Origin: Acidimicrobiia bacterium
GTDB lineage: Bacteria > Actinomycetota > Acidimicrobiia > IMCC26256 > PALSA-555
Length of the DNA stretch: 64,000 nucleotides
Direction: 5' to 3'
NCBI GenBank assembly: GCA_035948415.1
Contig: DASZJD010000073.1
Coordinates: 1-64,000, forward strand
Shown here in pieces: positions 9,132 to 21,527 of this stretch (its first letter is position 1; every line of letters starts with the position of its first letter). Below the pieces are notes generated by a model. The model had not been told where the DNA came from. It saw only the letters and a program-made list of their open reading frames with translations, and searched no databases. Position numbers and translations under genes: made by a program.

Positions 9132-9610
9132 GACGGCGCGCCCTCGCGGAGTCGACCCGACCGCAGGAAGGTCCGACGCGGCTCGATGAGATAGAGGTCG
9201 AACTGGCCCACGATCCACCACCAGCCCACGAGGCCGACGAGCTCCTCGAGGAGCACGACCCACCACGCGGGCAGCAGCCCTTCGTTGCCGAAGCCGTCGC
9301 CGAGGAACGGCCAGAGGAATACGTGGTCCTGCGTGAACGCGCCGGACAACACCAGCCCGACGAAGACGCCGATCGGGAGGCACAGCAGCCGGCGCCGCAG
9401 CAGCCGGGAGCGTCCTGCGGTGGCCGCCATCACGAGCGTGAACAGCCCGACCGCGAACACGAGGGTGTGCCCGACCGCCCGGTGCCCGACGGGCGCGTCG
9501 ACGAAGAGGGGCGCCAGTGCGCCGAGCGCGACGAGGCGGTAGTCGAGGCCGCTGCTCCGGAACACGTTGGCCACGAGCAGGATCGAGAGGGCCGTGGACC
9601 AGAGCAGCAC
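9128..9610 (-). CDS. Small integral membrane protein, possibly YdjM/DUF457-like
   Basis: 160 residues with four or five hydrophobic segments (about 1-18, 26-40, 46-63, 75-90, 115-135). The GHRAVGHTLVF segment near residue 42 resembles the HRxxxH(S/T) signature of YdjM/DUF457 membrane-bound 'metal-dependent hydrolases', but the rest is too short to be sure. It starts four bases after the RNase H stop and overlaps the phosphatase start by four bases, so it is cotranslated with both. A membrane gene wedged between these two functions is unexpected. Confidence 0.6.
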   Translation of the reverse strand: MLLWSTALSILLVANVFRSSGLDYRLVALGALAPLFVDAPVGHRAVGHTLVFAVGLFTLVMAATAGRSRLLRRRLLCLPIGVFVGLVLSGAFTQDHVFLWPFLGDGFGNEGLLPAWWVVLLEELVGLVGWWWIVGQFDLYLIEPRRTFLRSGRLREGAPS

Positions 9611-9614
9611 GACG

Positions 9615-10034
9615 TCAGGGCTGGTCGAGGGCGGCGTTCACGAGCAGGTCGGCGTCGGTGTTCAGCTCCCGGGGGACGTGGGCGAGGTCGACGACCTCGT
9701 ACTCCGCGAGCAGGGCCCGGGCTCGCTCGAAGAGGGGCCGGAGCGGCGGGTGCTTGAGCTTCCAGGCCCCCTGCAGCTGACGGACCACGAGCAGGGAGTC
9801 GGCGCGAACCCGCGCCACCCGAGCGTGGTGCGGGCGCGCCGCCTCGAGGCCGGCGATGACGGCCCGGTATTCGGCCACGTTGTTCGTCGCCACGCCGATC
9901 CGCTCGCTGACCGTGGCGAGCCGGGTCGGCGGGTCGGTGGTCGGGTCGAGGACCACGGCTCCGATCGCGGCCGGCCCCGGGTTGCCGCGTGCGCCGCCGT
10001 CGCAGTAGATGAGGACCTCGTCGGGGCCCGTCAC
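9615..10034 (-). CDS. Ribonuclease H-type protein (RNase HI family)
   Basis: A 139-residue RNase H domain that cuts the RNA strand of RNA:DNA hybrids. All four acidic active-site residues are visible: Asp in YCDGGARGNPG, Glu in NNVAEYRAVI, Asp in VRADSLLVV and Asp in NTDADLLVN. This sequence type (GGARGNPGPAAIG) matches the N-terminal half of the mycobacterial RNase H/phosphatase fusion. GTG 10034 overlaps the upstream TGA by four bases; the long in-frame extension upstream is the reverse reading of the zinc-ribbon gene. Likely role: clearing R-loops or Okazaki primers. Confidence 0.9.
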   Translation of the reverse strand: MTGPDEVLIYCDGGARGNPGPAAIGAVVLDPTTDPPTRLATVSERIGVATNNVAEYRAVIAGLEAARPHHARVARVRADSLLVVRQLQGAWKLKHPPLRPLFERARALLAEYEVVDLAHVPRELNTDADLLVNAALDQP

Positions 10035-10753
10035 GGCACGAGGATGCAGCCGCAGTTGTCGCAGTAGGCGACGGCGCCGTCGCCCCGCCTGCGGATCTGG
10101 TCCACCTCGGTCGCCGGGACGGCGAGGTGGCAGCCCTGGCACGTCGACCCGACGAGGCGGGCGGCGCCGACCCCGTTGGCGCGGGCTCGGCGCCGCTCGT
10201 AGTCGGCGACCAGGCCGGGCTCGATCCCGGCCGCCAGCTGGTCGCGCGCCGCCTGCTCGACCGCCATCGAGGCCTCGAGCTCCTGCTGGCGCTGGCCGAG
10301 CTCGTCGCGCGTCCGCGCCGCGTCGGCCTCGGCCGCCTGCCACTCGGCGTCGACGGTGGCGAGCTCGCCGTCGAGCGGCTCGCGCTGCTCCATCGCGCCC
10401 AGCTCCCGGTCCTCGACGGTCCGCTGACGGCGCCGGAGCTGCTCGACGTCGGCCTGCAGCGCCTGCAGCTCGCGCGGTGACGCCACCTCACCGGAGTAGA
10501 GGCGACGCTCGGCGGCGCCGGCCTGCTCGCCGAGCTGGGCCGCCTCGTCGGCGAAGCGCTGCTCCTGGCGAGCGACCTCGTCCCGCTGGGCCTGCCGCGC
10601 CTGGCGGTCCGCCGCCAGGACCTCGCGCCGTTCGGTCAGGCCGGCGAGCCGGGCCCGCTCGGGCAGCGCGTCCCGCTGGTGGCGCAGCCGGTCCAACGCC
10701 AGGTCGCGCTCCTGGAGGGCGAGGAGCGGCTCGAGCGCGGTCACGCGTCGCAC
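10031..10753 (-). CDS. Coiled-coil protein with C-terminal C4 zinc ribbon
   Basis: 240 residues: a long charged coiled coil (about 5-185, rich in Gln, Glu, Arg and Ala heptads) and a zinc ribbon with CQGC near 208 and CDNC at 232-235. This is the family next to RNase H and Nif3-type genes in many actinobacteria (the Rv2229c type, CT398-like fold). Its biochemical role is not settled; binding of nucleic acid or of transcription/secretion machinery has been suggested for relatives. It heads a four-gene operon with RNase H, a membrane protein and a phosphatase. GTG 10753 or GTG 10744 could be the start. Confidence 0.85.
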   Translation of the reverse strand: MRRVTALEPLLALQERDLALDRLRHQRDALPERARLAGLTERREVLAADRQARQAQRDEVARQEQRFADEAAQLGEQAGAAERRLYSGEVASPRELQALQADVEQLRRRQRTVEDRELGAMEQREPLDGELATVDAEWQAAEADAARTRDELGQRQQELEASMAVEQAARDQLAAGIEPGLVADYERRRARANGVGAARLVGSTCQGCHLAVPATEVDQIRRRGDGAVAYCDNCGCILVP

Positions 10754-10795
10754 CCTACGAGCCGGGTGGCGCCCCCCACCATCCCCCGGCCGGCG

Positions 10796-12889
10796 CTACG
10801 TGCTCGGCGTCGTGCTGGGGGTCGTCCTCGGCGTCGTCGTCGGAGGCGCGGTCGGCGGAGCCGACGGCGGCGTGATCACCACCGTCGGCGGCGGGCCGAC
10901 CGGCACCGACGGACCGCCCGGTAGCGCCCCCGGCCCGCCGGCGACGCGACCGAGCGGGGTGATCGTCCCGCCGGGCCGCTGGCACGCCGGCCCCGGATCG
11001 GGCAGCGGCAGCGCGGGCTGGCCCGCGAGGGCATGGTCCATGAAGTCCTTCGACGCCGGTGCCGCGGTCTGCCCGCCGAACCCAGCGCCGGGGATCCGGC
11101 CGGCCGGGTTGCCGTGCCAGATGAAGTCGGCGAGCTGCGCCCCGCCCGTGAACTCGAGGAAGTTGGCGTCGGTCAGGTTGTCGGTGGTGCCGGTCTTCCC
11201 GGCCGCGTCGCGGCCGTTCAGCTGCGCCGCGGTGCCGGTGCCGCCCGTGATCACACCCTTGAGGAGGTCGGTCTCGCAGTCGGCGGTGTCCTTGCTGATC
11301 ACCTGGGTGCCGGGCAGGTTCTTGGCGTCGAAGATGACCTGGCCCTGCGGACCGACGATCTTTGACACGAACACCGGGCTGTGGTGCACGCCCTCGTTGG
11401 CGATCGTGCTCGCCACCGTGGCCATCTCCAGCGCCGTGGTCTCGACCGTGCCGAGCGTCAGGGTCAGGACCGGCTTCAGCGTGGTCTGGGTGATGCCCAT
11501 CTTGTGGGCGGTGTCGATCACCTTCGGGAAGCCGACCGCCAGCTCGGTGCGGGCGAAGGCGCAGTTCACCGAGCCCGCGGTCTGCTGGCGCAGTGTCCCC
11601 ACTCCCCCCGCCTCGGCGTTCTGGGTCATGCCCCACGGCGGCAGGACGCACGGCGAGGTCCCGTCGACGATGTCGTTCGGCGAGAACCCCGACTCGAGCG
11701 CGGCGGCGAGGGTGATGACCTTCCACGTCGACCCCGCCTGGCGGCCGGGGTAGAGGGTGGCGATGTTGTACTGGTGGCCAGCGAAGTTTCCGCCCCCGCC
11801 GACCATGGCGCGGACCTCGCCGGTCTTGGGGTCCATCGCCACCAGCGACCCGGTGAACCCGGCCGGGCTGCCGAGGTCGTGGTCGACCACGCTCTGGGCC
11901 AGGTCCTGCAGGCGCGGGTCCTGGGTCGCGTAGATCTTCAGGCCGCCCTTCAGAACCGCGTTCTGGCGCTCCTGGGTCGTCTTGCCGAGCGCGGCGTAGA
12001 CCGGGTCGGTGAAGAGGCGCAGCTGGACCTCGGCGACCCAGGCGTTCGTGGGCCGCAGGTCCGACGGCGGCTTGATGGTCGGGAGCGGCTCCTGGTTCGC
12101 GGCGTCAGCCTGGGCCTGGGTGATGTAGTGCTCGATGACCATCCGCTGGAGGGCCTCGGCCCGACGCTTGCGGGCGCCGGCGGGGTTCGTGAACGGGTTG
12201 TTGCCCTCGGGGTTGTTGATGAGCCCAGCGAGCAGCGCCGCCTCGCCGACGGACACCTGGCCGAGCTGGGTCGCCTGCACCCCGAACGGGGACGCCGCGT
12301 CGGCCTTGAGGAAGAGCCGCTCGGCGGCGGCCTTCACCCCGTACGAGCCCTGCCCGAAGTACACGGTGTTCAGGTACTGCTCGAGGACCTGGCGCTTCGA
12401 GTACTTCTTCGCCAGCCGCAGGGCGAGGAGGATCTCCTTCAGCTTGCGGTTCACGTCCCGCTTCGAGGTCAGGATGCGCTGCTTGACGAGCTGCTGGGTG
12501 ATCGTCGATCCGCCCTGGACGATCTGGCCCGACGAGATGTTCCGCACCGCGGCCCGGAACACCCCGTTGAGATCGATGCCGTCGTTGCTCCAGAACGTCT
12601 TGTCCTCGACCGCGATCACGGCGTTCTGCAGGATCTTCGGGACCTCGTCGAGGCTCACGTCCTCGCGGTTCTGGGTGCCGAGCTGGCCGATCTGGGCCCC
12701 GGTGGCGTCGTAGACGGTCGACCGCTGAGCCAGCGCCCGGAGCTGGCCGATGGTGTTGCTCTGGTACTGGTAGCTCTTGGCGAACACCGCCGTCCCGGGC
12801 AGGAGCGCGGCGAGGCACGCGCCCACGGCGAACCCTCCGATCACGATGGTGGTCACCAACCGCCGGGCGGCCGGCCTAAGCCGGAACAT
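10796..12889 (-). CDS. Class A penicillin-binding protein (transglycosylase/transpeptidase)
   Basis: A 697-residue bifunctional peptidoglycan synthase with a membrane anchor at about 11-33. The GT51 transglycosylase spans roughly 60-260, with the catalytic Glu in AVEDKTFWSNDGID (about 95) and GGSTITQQLVKQ (127-138). The transpeptidase spans about 345-600, with active-site Ser387 in GSTWK, SVN at 440-442 and KTG at 565-567. The last 50 residues are a Pro/Thr tail typical of actinobacterial PBP1. ATG 12889 is chosen because the anchor follows directly; upstream frame sequence is the antisense of the nuclease gene. It diverges from the AddB-like gene across about 90 bases. Confidence 0.95.
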   Translation of the reverse strand: MFRLRPAARRLVTTIVIGGFAVGACLAALLPGTAVFAKSYQYQSNTIGQLRALAQRSTVYDATGAQIGQLGTQNREDVSLDEVPKILQNAVIAVEDKTFWSNDGIDLNGVFRAAVRNISSGQIVQGGSTITQQLVKQRILTSKRDVNRKLKEILLALRLAKKYSKRQVLEQYLNTVYFGQGSYGVKAAAERLFLKADAASPFGVQATQLGQVSVGEAALLAGLINNPEGNNPFTNPAGARKRRAEALQRMVIEHYITQAQADAANQEPLPTIKPPSDLRPTNAWVAEVQLRLFTDPVYAALGKTTQERQNAVLKGGLKIYATQDPRLQDLAQSVVDHDLGSPAGFTGSLVAMDPKTGEVRAMVGGGGNFAGHQYNIATLYPGRQAGSTWKVITLAAALESGFSPNDIVDGTSPCVLPPWGMTQNAEAGGVGTLRQQTAGSVNCAFARTELAVGFPKVIDTAHKMGITQTTLKPVLTLTLGTVETTALEMATVASTIANEGVHHSPVFVSKIVGPQGQVIFDAKNLPGTQVISKDTADCETDLLKGVITGGTGTAAQLNGRDAAGKTGTTDNLTDANFLEFTGGAQLADFIWHGNPAGRIPGAGFGGQTAAPASKDFMDHALAGQPALPLPDPGPACQRPGGTITPLGRVAGGPGALPGGPSVPVGPPPTVVITPPSAPPTAPPTTTPRTTPSTTPST

Positions 12890-12978
12890 GAAGGATCCAG
12901 ATTGGCACAGCGAGAACCCGATTCTTGGTTCGCCCCTGTCCCACAAGGGTCGTCGCACCCGGTCGGTAGCCTCCGGCG

Positions 12979-15900
12979 GTGAGCCGCGCCGAGCTCGGGC
13001 CTGACGGCGTCCCCGCGGGCGTGCCCGTGGTCGCCACCGCGTTCGGCGCCCCGGCCCGAGGCGTGCTCCGCGACCTCGTCGCGCGGGCCCAGGCGGCCGA
13101 TCCCCTGGCCCCCGTGACGGTGGCGGTCCCGTCGCCGTACGCGGGGCTGGCGCTCCGCCGCGACCTCGGCCGACGCCGCGGCCTCGTGAACGTCCGGTTC
13201 CTCCCGCTCGCCCGCGTCGCGGAGCTGCTCGGGGCACCGGCGCTGGCCGACGCCGGTCGGGTGCCGCTGACCGCGGCCCGCCGGGTCGAGGCCGTGCACG
13301 CCGCTCTCGCGGCCGATCCCGGCCCCTTCGCCGCCGTCGCCGCGACTCGGGCCACCGACGACGGCCTGGCGGCGACGTTCGCGGAGCTGCGCGGGGTCGC
13401 ACCGAGCGCGCTCGCGACCCTCGCCGCCCGGGGACCCGGCCCCGCGGGGATCGTCGCGCTCTACGAGCGCTTCCTGACCCTGACGCGCTTCGGATACGAC
13501 GAGCACGACCTGGCCCGCGCGGCCACGACCGCGGTCGCCGGCGGCGCCTCCCTCGACGAGCTCGGCCGCGTGATCGTCTACCTCCCGCGCCGGCTCACGG
13601 TGGCGGAGGCGAGTCTGCTGCAGGCGCTCGCCGCCGCCGGTCGCGTCACCGTCGTCGCCGCCGACGACCGGCTGCCACCCGCGCCGGCGCCCGCTCTGCT
13701 CGCCGCTCCCGATCCCGAGGACGAGGCCCGAGCCGTGGTGCGCCGGCTCCTGGCGCGCGCCGAGGCGGGCACCGCGCTCGGCCGCATGGCCATCCTCTTC
13801 CCGGTCGGCGAGCCGTACGCCCGGCTCGTGCCCGAGCTCCTCGACGGCGCCGGCGTCCCGTGGAACGGTCCGTCGCCGACGCGCCTCGCCGACACCATCG
13901 TCGGCCGCATCCTCACCGGCGTCGTCGACCTCGTCGACGCCGACTTCGCCCGCGACGCGGTCGCGGCGTGGCTGGCGGCGGGCCCGGTCCTCGACGGCGG
14001 TCGGCGGGTCCCCGCGGCCCGGTGGGACCTCGTGTCCCGCGCTGCCGGCGTCGTCACCGGCGCCGACCAATGGGCGGCTCGCCTCGAGCACTACGCCCGG
14101 GAGCTCGACGCCGAGCTGGCGGCGACGGACGACGACGCGGCGGACTGGCACGTCGGCCGGCTCGAGCGCGACCGCGACCAGGCTCGGCGACTCCTCGCCT
14201 TCGTCGACGACCTCGTGGCCCGCGCCCGGCCGCCGGAGCCCCCCGGCTGGGCTGCGCTCGCGGGCTGGGCGCGCGACCTCCTCGCCCACTTCCTCGGGGG
14301 CGAGGGCCGGCGAGGCGACTGGCCGGACCCCGAGCTCGAGGCCGCCCGCCGGATCGACGACGCCCTCGGCGAGCTCGCCACCCTCGACGAGCTCGGCAAC
14401 CCGGCTGGGATCGCGCGCTTCCGGGCCGCCCTCGACGCCGCCCTCGACGCGCCGGGCGCCCACGTGGGCCGGTTCGGGACCGGCGTCTTCGTCGGACCGC
14501 TCCACGCCGCCTACGCGGCGGACTTCGATGTCGTCGCCGTCCTCGGCGGCGCCGAGGGCACCCTCCCGCCCCACGGCCGGGAGGACCCCTTCCTCTCCGA
14601 CGCCGACCGCGCCGCCGCCGGGCTCGTCACGACCAGTGCGCGCCGCGGTGAGCAGCGGCGCGACTACGTCGCCGCGCTGGCGGGCGCCGAGGCCGCGCTG
14701 GTGTCGTTCCCCCGCGCCGACCCGCGGGCGCAGCAGAGCCGGCTCCCGGCCCGCTGGCTGCTCGACGTCGCCTCCGGCCACGCCGGGCGACTCGTGAGCG
14801 CCGAGCAGCTGCGCGATTCGGAGCCGGCGCCGTGGCTCGAGGTGGTGGCGTCGTTCGAGGCCGGCGTCGTCCGCGACGCCGAGCCGGGCTCGCTTGTCGA
14901 GCGCGACCTCCGGGCCCTGACCGAGTGGCGCGACGCGGGGCGCGCCGTCGCCGACCACCCGCTCGCCGAGGGGGCGCTCGGGCGCGGCTACGCGCTCGCG
15001 GCCCGACGGGCCTCGGCCGCGTTCACGGCGGCCGACGGCAACGTGGGCCCGTCGACCGGTCGCGGCGAGGACGGGCGGCCGATCGGCGCCACCACGCTCC
15101 AGGACTGGGCCGTCTGCCCGTTCCGGTACCTGCTGGGCCGGGTGCTGCGGGTCCGCGAGCTCCCGCGTCCCGAGGCCGCGGACACGATCCGTCCCCTCGA
15201 GGAGGGGACCCTGATCCACAGCATCCTCGAGCGGTTCGTGCGCGAGCGCCCGCCGTCGTCCCCCTCGAAGGCCTGGGACGAGCGCGATCGGGCCCGGATG
15301 GCGGCGATCGTCGACGCCTGCTGCGACGACGCGGAGGCGCGCGGGGTCACCGGCCGACCGCTGCTGTGGCGGTTCGCTCGCCGTCGCATCGAGCGGAGCG
15401 CGCTCCGGTTCCTCGACATCGACGCCGCCCGCCGCCGCGAGCGCGACGCCGCGCCCGCGGCCGACGGGCTCGAGCTGGCCTTCGGGATCGGCGGGCAGCC
15501 GGGCGTCGTCGTCCCGCGTCCCGGCTCGGAGCCGGTCACGTTCCGCGGCCGCATCGACCGCGTCGACCGGTCCCCCGACGGGACCCGCGTCGTGGTGTAC
15601 GACTACAAGAGCGGGAACCCGGACCGCTACCCGCGGCTCGACCAGGATCCCGTCGACGCCGGACGGCTCCTCCAGCTGCCCGTGTACGCGCTCGCGGCGG
15701 TCGAGCGCACCGGCGCGCGGCACGCCGAGGCGTACTACTGGTTCACGCGCGCGGCCGCCGTCGAGGACGCCTTCGACGGCTTCGTGCTCGACGCGCCGGT
15801 CCGGGCCCGGTTCGACGCCGTCGTGAACGCCATCGTCGACGGCGTCGAGCAGGGATGCTTCCCCGCCTACCCCGGTGAGCCCACGTACGATCCTCGGGGC

Positions 15901-16043
15901 CAGCGTGAGACCTTCGACCACTGTTTCAGCTGCCCGTACGACCGCCTCTGCCCCCTCGACCGGGGGGCGGCGTGGGCGCGGAAGGCCGGGGACCCGGCGC
16001 TCGACCCGTTCTGGGCCCTCGAGGCCGAGACCGATCGGGCGCC

Positions 16044-16047
<4 letters not shown>
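12979..16047 (+). CDS. AddB-like PD-(D/E)XK exonuclease with Fe-S cluster
   Basis: A 1022-residue subunit of an AddAB/AdnAB-type double-strand-break resection complex. The C-terminal nuclease shows RGRIDRVD (about 856-863) and the catalytic DYK at 875-877, closed by the QLPVYALA helix. Four cysteines, Cys713 in VCPFRY and Cys982, Cys985, Cys991 in the CFSCPYDRLC end, match the AddB iron-sulfur staple. The N-terminal region has the shape of a UvrD-like helicase, but no GxGKT Walker A is visible, so it is probably motor-dead. GTG 12979 is the start. The stop overlaps the AddA-like start by four bases. Confidence 0.85.
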
Positions 16048-19301
<3,254 letters not shown>

Positions 19302-19319
19302 CCGCGGACTGGAGCCGGG

Positions 19320-19520
19320 TCAGACCACGCGGACGTTGCGGGCCTCGTCGCCCTTGCGACCGGGACCGATCTCGAACTCGACCTTCTGGCCCTGCTGCAG
19401 GGTGCGGTAGCCCTCGCCCTCGATCTGCGAGAAGTGCACGAAGACGTCGTCACCGCCCTCGCGGGCGATGAACCCATACCCCTTCTCGGCATTGAAGAAC
19501 TTCACGGTGCCGTTGACCAT
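19320..19520 (-). CDS. cspA: Cold-shock protein
   Basis: 66 residues, a single cold-shock OB domain. RNP-1 is [10 protein letters not shown] and RNP-2 is DVFVHFSQI. It binds single-stranded RNA and DNA and melts RNA structure. The GAGGAG ribosome site lies eight bases before ATG 19520. The 5' leader contains the near-palindrome GTTGACCAACTGATCAAC, which could fold. It converges on the AddA-like gene with only 18 bases between stops and shares its upstream region with the metal transporter operon. Confidence 0.97.
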   Translation of the reverse strand: MVNGTVKFFNAEKGYGFIAREGGDDVFVHFSQIEGEGYRTLQQGQKVEFEIGPGRKGDEARNVRVV

Positions 19521-19643
19521 TCGATCAACTCCTCAGCGCTCGCAGTTGACCAACTGATCAACGCTCCTTCAAACCGCCGCAAACCCTAGCAAGGCACCCC
19601 GCGCCGCCCGCGGCCTGGTGCCGGGGCGTCCGGGCGGCTAGGT

Positions 19644-19658
19644 TGAGAATCACTATCA
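19644..19658 (+). promoter_or_regulatory. Candidate Zur operator
   Basis: The 15-mer TGAGAATCACTATCA is an almost perfect inverted repeat with the TGA-N-AAT-N-ATT-N-TCA pattern of actinobacterial Zur/Fur-type boxes. It lies 26 bases before the start of the metal-binding protein gene, where a zinc-loaded repressor would block transcription. No zur gene is in the window. Confidence 0.6.
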
Positions 19659-19683
19659 GGATGGTTCTTGGATCAGGAGGGTC

Positions 19684-20634
19684 ATGGCCCGCGATCGATC
19701 CGCCCGATGGCGCCGCGGGGCCGCGGTCGTCCTGGTCCTCGGGGCGGTCCTGGCCCGCGGCCCGGCCGCCGGCGCCGGCACCACGGGCGCGGCGGGCGGC
19801 CGGCTCAGCGTGGTGGCCACCGTCAACATGTGGGGCAGCATCGCCAAGCAGCTCGCGGGAACCCAGGCCAGCGTCACGAGCATCATCACCAACCCGAACA
19901 CCGACCCGCACAGCTACGAGGCCACGCCCGCGGACGGGCGCGCGATCGCGTCGGCCCGCTTCGTCATCGAGAACGGGGTCGGCTACGACCCGTGGGCCCA
20001 GCGGCTCCTGGACGCGAACCCCGGCGGCAGCCGGACCGTCCTCAACGTCGGCCAGTTCCTCGGCGTCCCGGCCGACGGGAACCCGCACCAGTGGTACTCG
20101 CCCGACAGTGTCCGGCGGTTCACCGACCGGGTGACGACCGAGCTGTCACGGCTCGACCCCCGTGACCGCGCGTACTTCGCGCGCCAGCACGCCGCGTTCG
20201 AATCGGCGCTGGCGCCCTATCACGCCCTCATCGCGCAGATCGGGGCCGAGTTCGGCGGCACGTCCATCGGGGCGTCCGAGAGCATCATGAGCCCACTGGC
20301 AGCCGCGCTCCGGCTGCCGCTGCTGACGCCGACGACGTTTCTCCGGGCGATCAGCGAGGGAACCGATCCCACCGCGGCCGACAAGACCACCGTCGACCAG
20401 CAGATCCAATCGAAGGCCATCAAGGTCTTCGTGTTCAACAGCCAGAACTCCACTCCGGACATCGCTCGGCTCGTGTCTGCGGCCAAGCGGGCGGCGATCC
20501 CGGTGACGACCGTGACCGAGACCCTGGCGCCGCCCACGACCACGTTCCAGGCCTGGCAGGTCCGCCAGCTGCAGGCCCTCCGCGCCGCCTTGCAGCGAGC
20601 CGTCGGCCGGGCCAGCACCGCGCCGTCCTCGTGA
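19684..20634 (+). CDS. Zinc/manganese-type ABC transporter, substrate-binding protein
   Basis: 316 residues with a signal sequence (about 10-32) and a cluster A-I metal-binding fold. Expected metal ligands His76 (NTDPHSYE) and His135 (GNPHQWYSP) are present. At the third site the family His is replaced by Glu (ASESIMSPL, about 200), and the final Asp site reads FNSQNST, as in the subgroup where Glu replaces the third His. The export signal is Sec type without a lipobox Cys. First gene of a four-gene operon with ATPase and two permeases, each overlapping the next. The likely cargo is Zn2+, by the adjacent Zur-like box. Confidence 0.87.
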   Translation: MARDRSARWRRGAAVVLVLGAVLARGPAAGAGTTGAAGGRLSVVATVNMWGSIAKQLAGTQASVTSIITNPNTDPHSYEATPADGRAIASARFVIENGVGYDPWAQRLLDANPGGSRTVLNVGQFLGVPADGNPHQWYSPDSVRRFTDRVTTELSRLDPRDRAYFARQHAAFESALAPYHALIAQIGAEFGGTSIGASESIMSPLAAALRLPLLTPTTFLRAISEGTDPTAADKTTVDQQIQSKAIKVFVFNSQNSTPDIARLVSAAKRAAIPVTTVTETLAPPTTTFQAWQVRQLQALRAALQRAVGRASTAPSS

Positions 20635-21527
20635 CGCCGGGACGCGGCGACCTCGACGGCGCACCGGGGCGCCCCCGGGTGGTGGACCCACCGGTGTCGA
20701 GCCCGGCGGTCGAGCTCCGAGGCGCCGCCGCTCGCGTCGGGGGCCGGACCGTGTGGCACGACGTGGACCTCACGGTGCAGCGCGGCGAGCTCGTCGCCGT
20801 GCTCGGACCGAACGGCGTCGGCAAGTCGACCCTGCTCCGGGCGCTCCTCGGCCTCGTGCCGCTCGCGGCCGGCGACGCCGTCGTCCTCGGCGCCCGGCCG
20901 GGATCGGCCGGACCCCGCATCGGCTACCTGCCGCAGCGTCGGAGCTTCGACCCCGGGCTTCGGATCCGCGGCGTCGACGTCGTGAGGCTCGGGATCGACG
21001 GGCACCGCTGGGGTGTCCCGCTCCCGGGTGGGCGAGGCCGGCGCGCCGTGGACCGCCGCGTGGCCGAGCTCGTCGAGCGGGTGGGGGCGTCGGCCTACGC
21101 CGGGCGACCGATCGGCGAGTGCTCGGGCGGCGAGCAGCAGCGGCTGCTCATCGCGCAGGCCCTCGCCCGCGACCCGGCGCTGCTGCTCCTCGACGAACCC
21201 CTCGACAGCCTGGACCTCCCGAACCAGGCCGCTGTGATGGCGCTCGTCGAGCGCATCCGGTGCGACGGAGACGTCACCGTCCTCGTCGTCGCCCACGACG
21301 TGAACCCCGTCCTCTCCTACCTCGACCGGGTCGTGTACCTCGCCGGCGGCGGGGCCGCGATCGGGACGCCCGAGGAGGTGATCACCACCGAGACCCTGAG
21401 CCGGCTCTACGGGGTCCCGATCGAGGTCCTGCGCGCGTCGGACGGCCGCCTCGTGGTCGTCGGGCAACCGGAGGCGCCCACCTACCACCCGTCGCTGCAC
21501 CGGAGCGAGCATCGTGACGCTGGCTGA
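20631..21527 (+). CDS. Metal ABC transporter ATPase
   Basis: 298 residues. Walker A is GPNGVGKSTLL, the Q-loop YLPQRRSF, signature CSGGEQQRLLIAQAL (first Ser replaced by Cys), Walker B LLLLDEPLDSLDL and the H-loop VVAHDVN. It energises the metal importer. GTG 20631 overlaps the TGA of the binding-protein gene by four bases, but GTG 20697 (residue 23) is a possible alternative that removes a Pro/Gly-rich N-terminus. Confidence 0.92.
   Translation: MTPGRGDLDGAPGRPRVVDPPVSSPAVELRGAAARVGGRTVWHDVDLTVQRGELVAVLGPNGVGKSTLLRALLGLVPLAAGDAVVLGARPGSAGPRIGYLPQRRSFDPGLRIRGVDVVRLGIDGHRWGVPLPGGRGRRAVDRRVAELVERVGASAYAGRPIGECSGGEQQRLLIAQALARDPALLLLDEPLDSLDLPNQAAVMALVERIRCDGDVTVLVVAHDVNPVLSYLDRVVYLAGGGAAIGTPEEVITTETLSRLYGVPIEVLRASDGRLVVVGQPEAPTYHPSLHRSEHRDAG

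Noticed and set aside
12853-15921. A 1022-residue open frame on the minus strand opposite the AddB-like gene
   Set aside because: Mirror reading of GC-rich coding DNA, full of Arg/Gly/Pro and without any family motif; the plus strand carries clear nuclease motifs.
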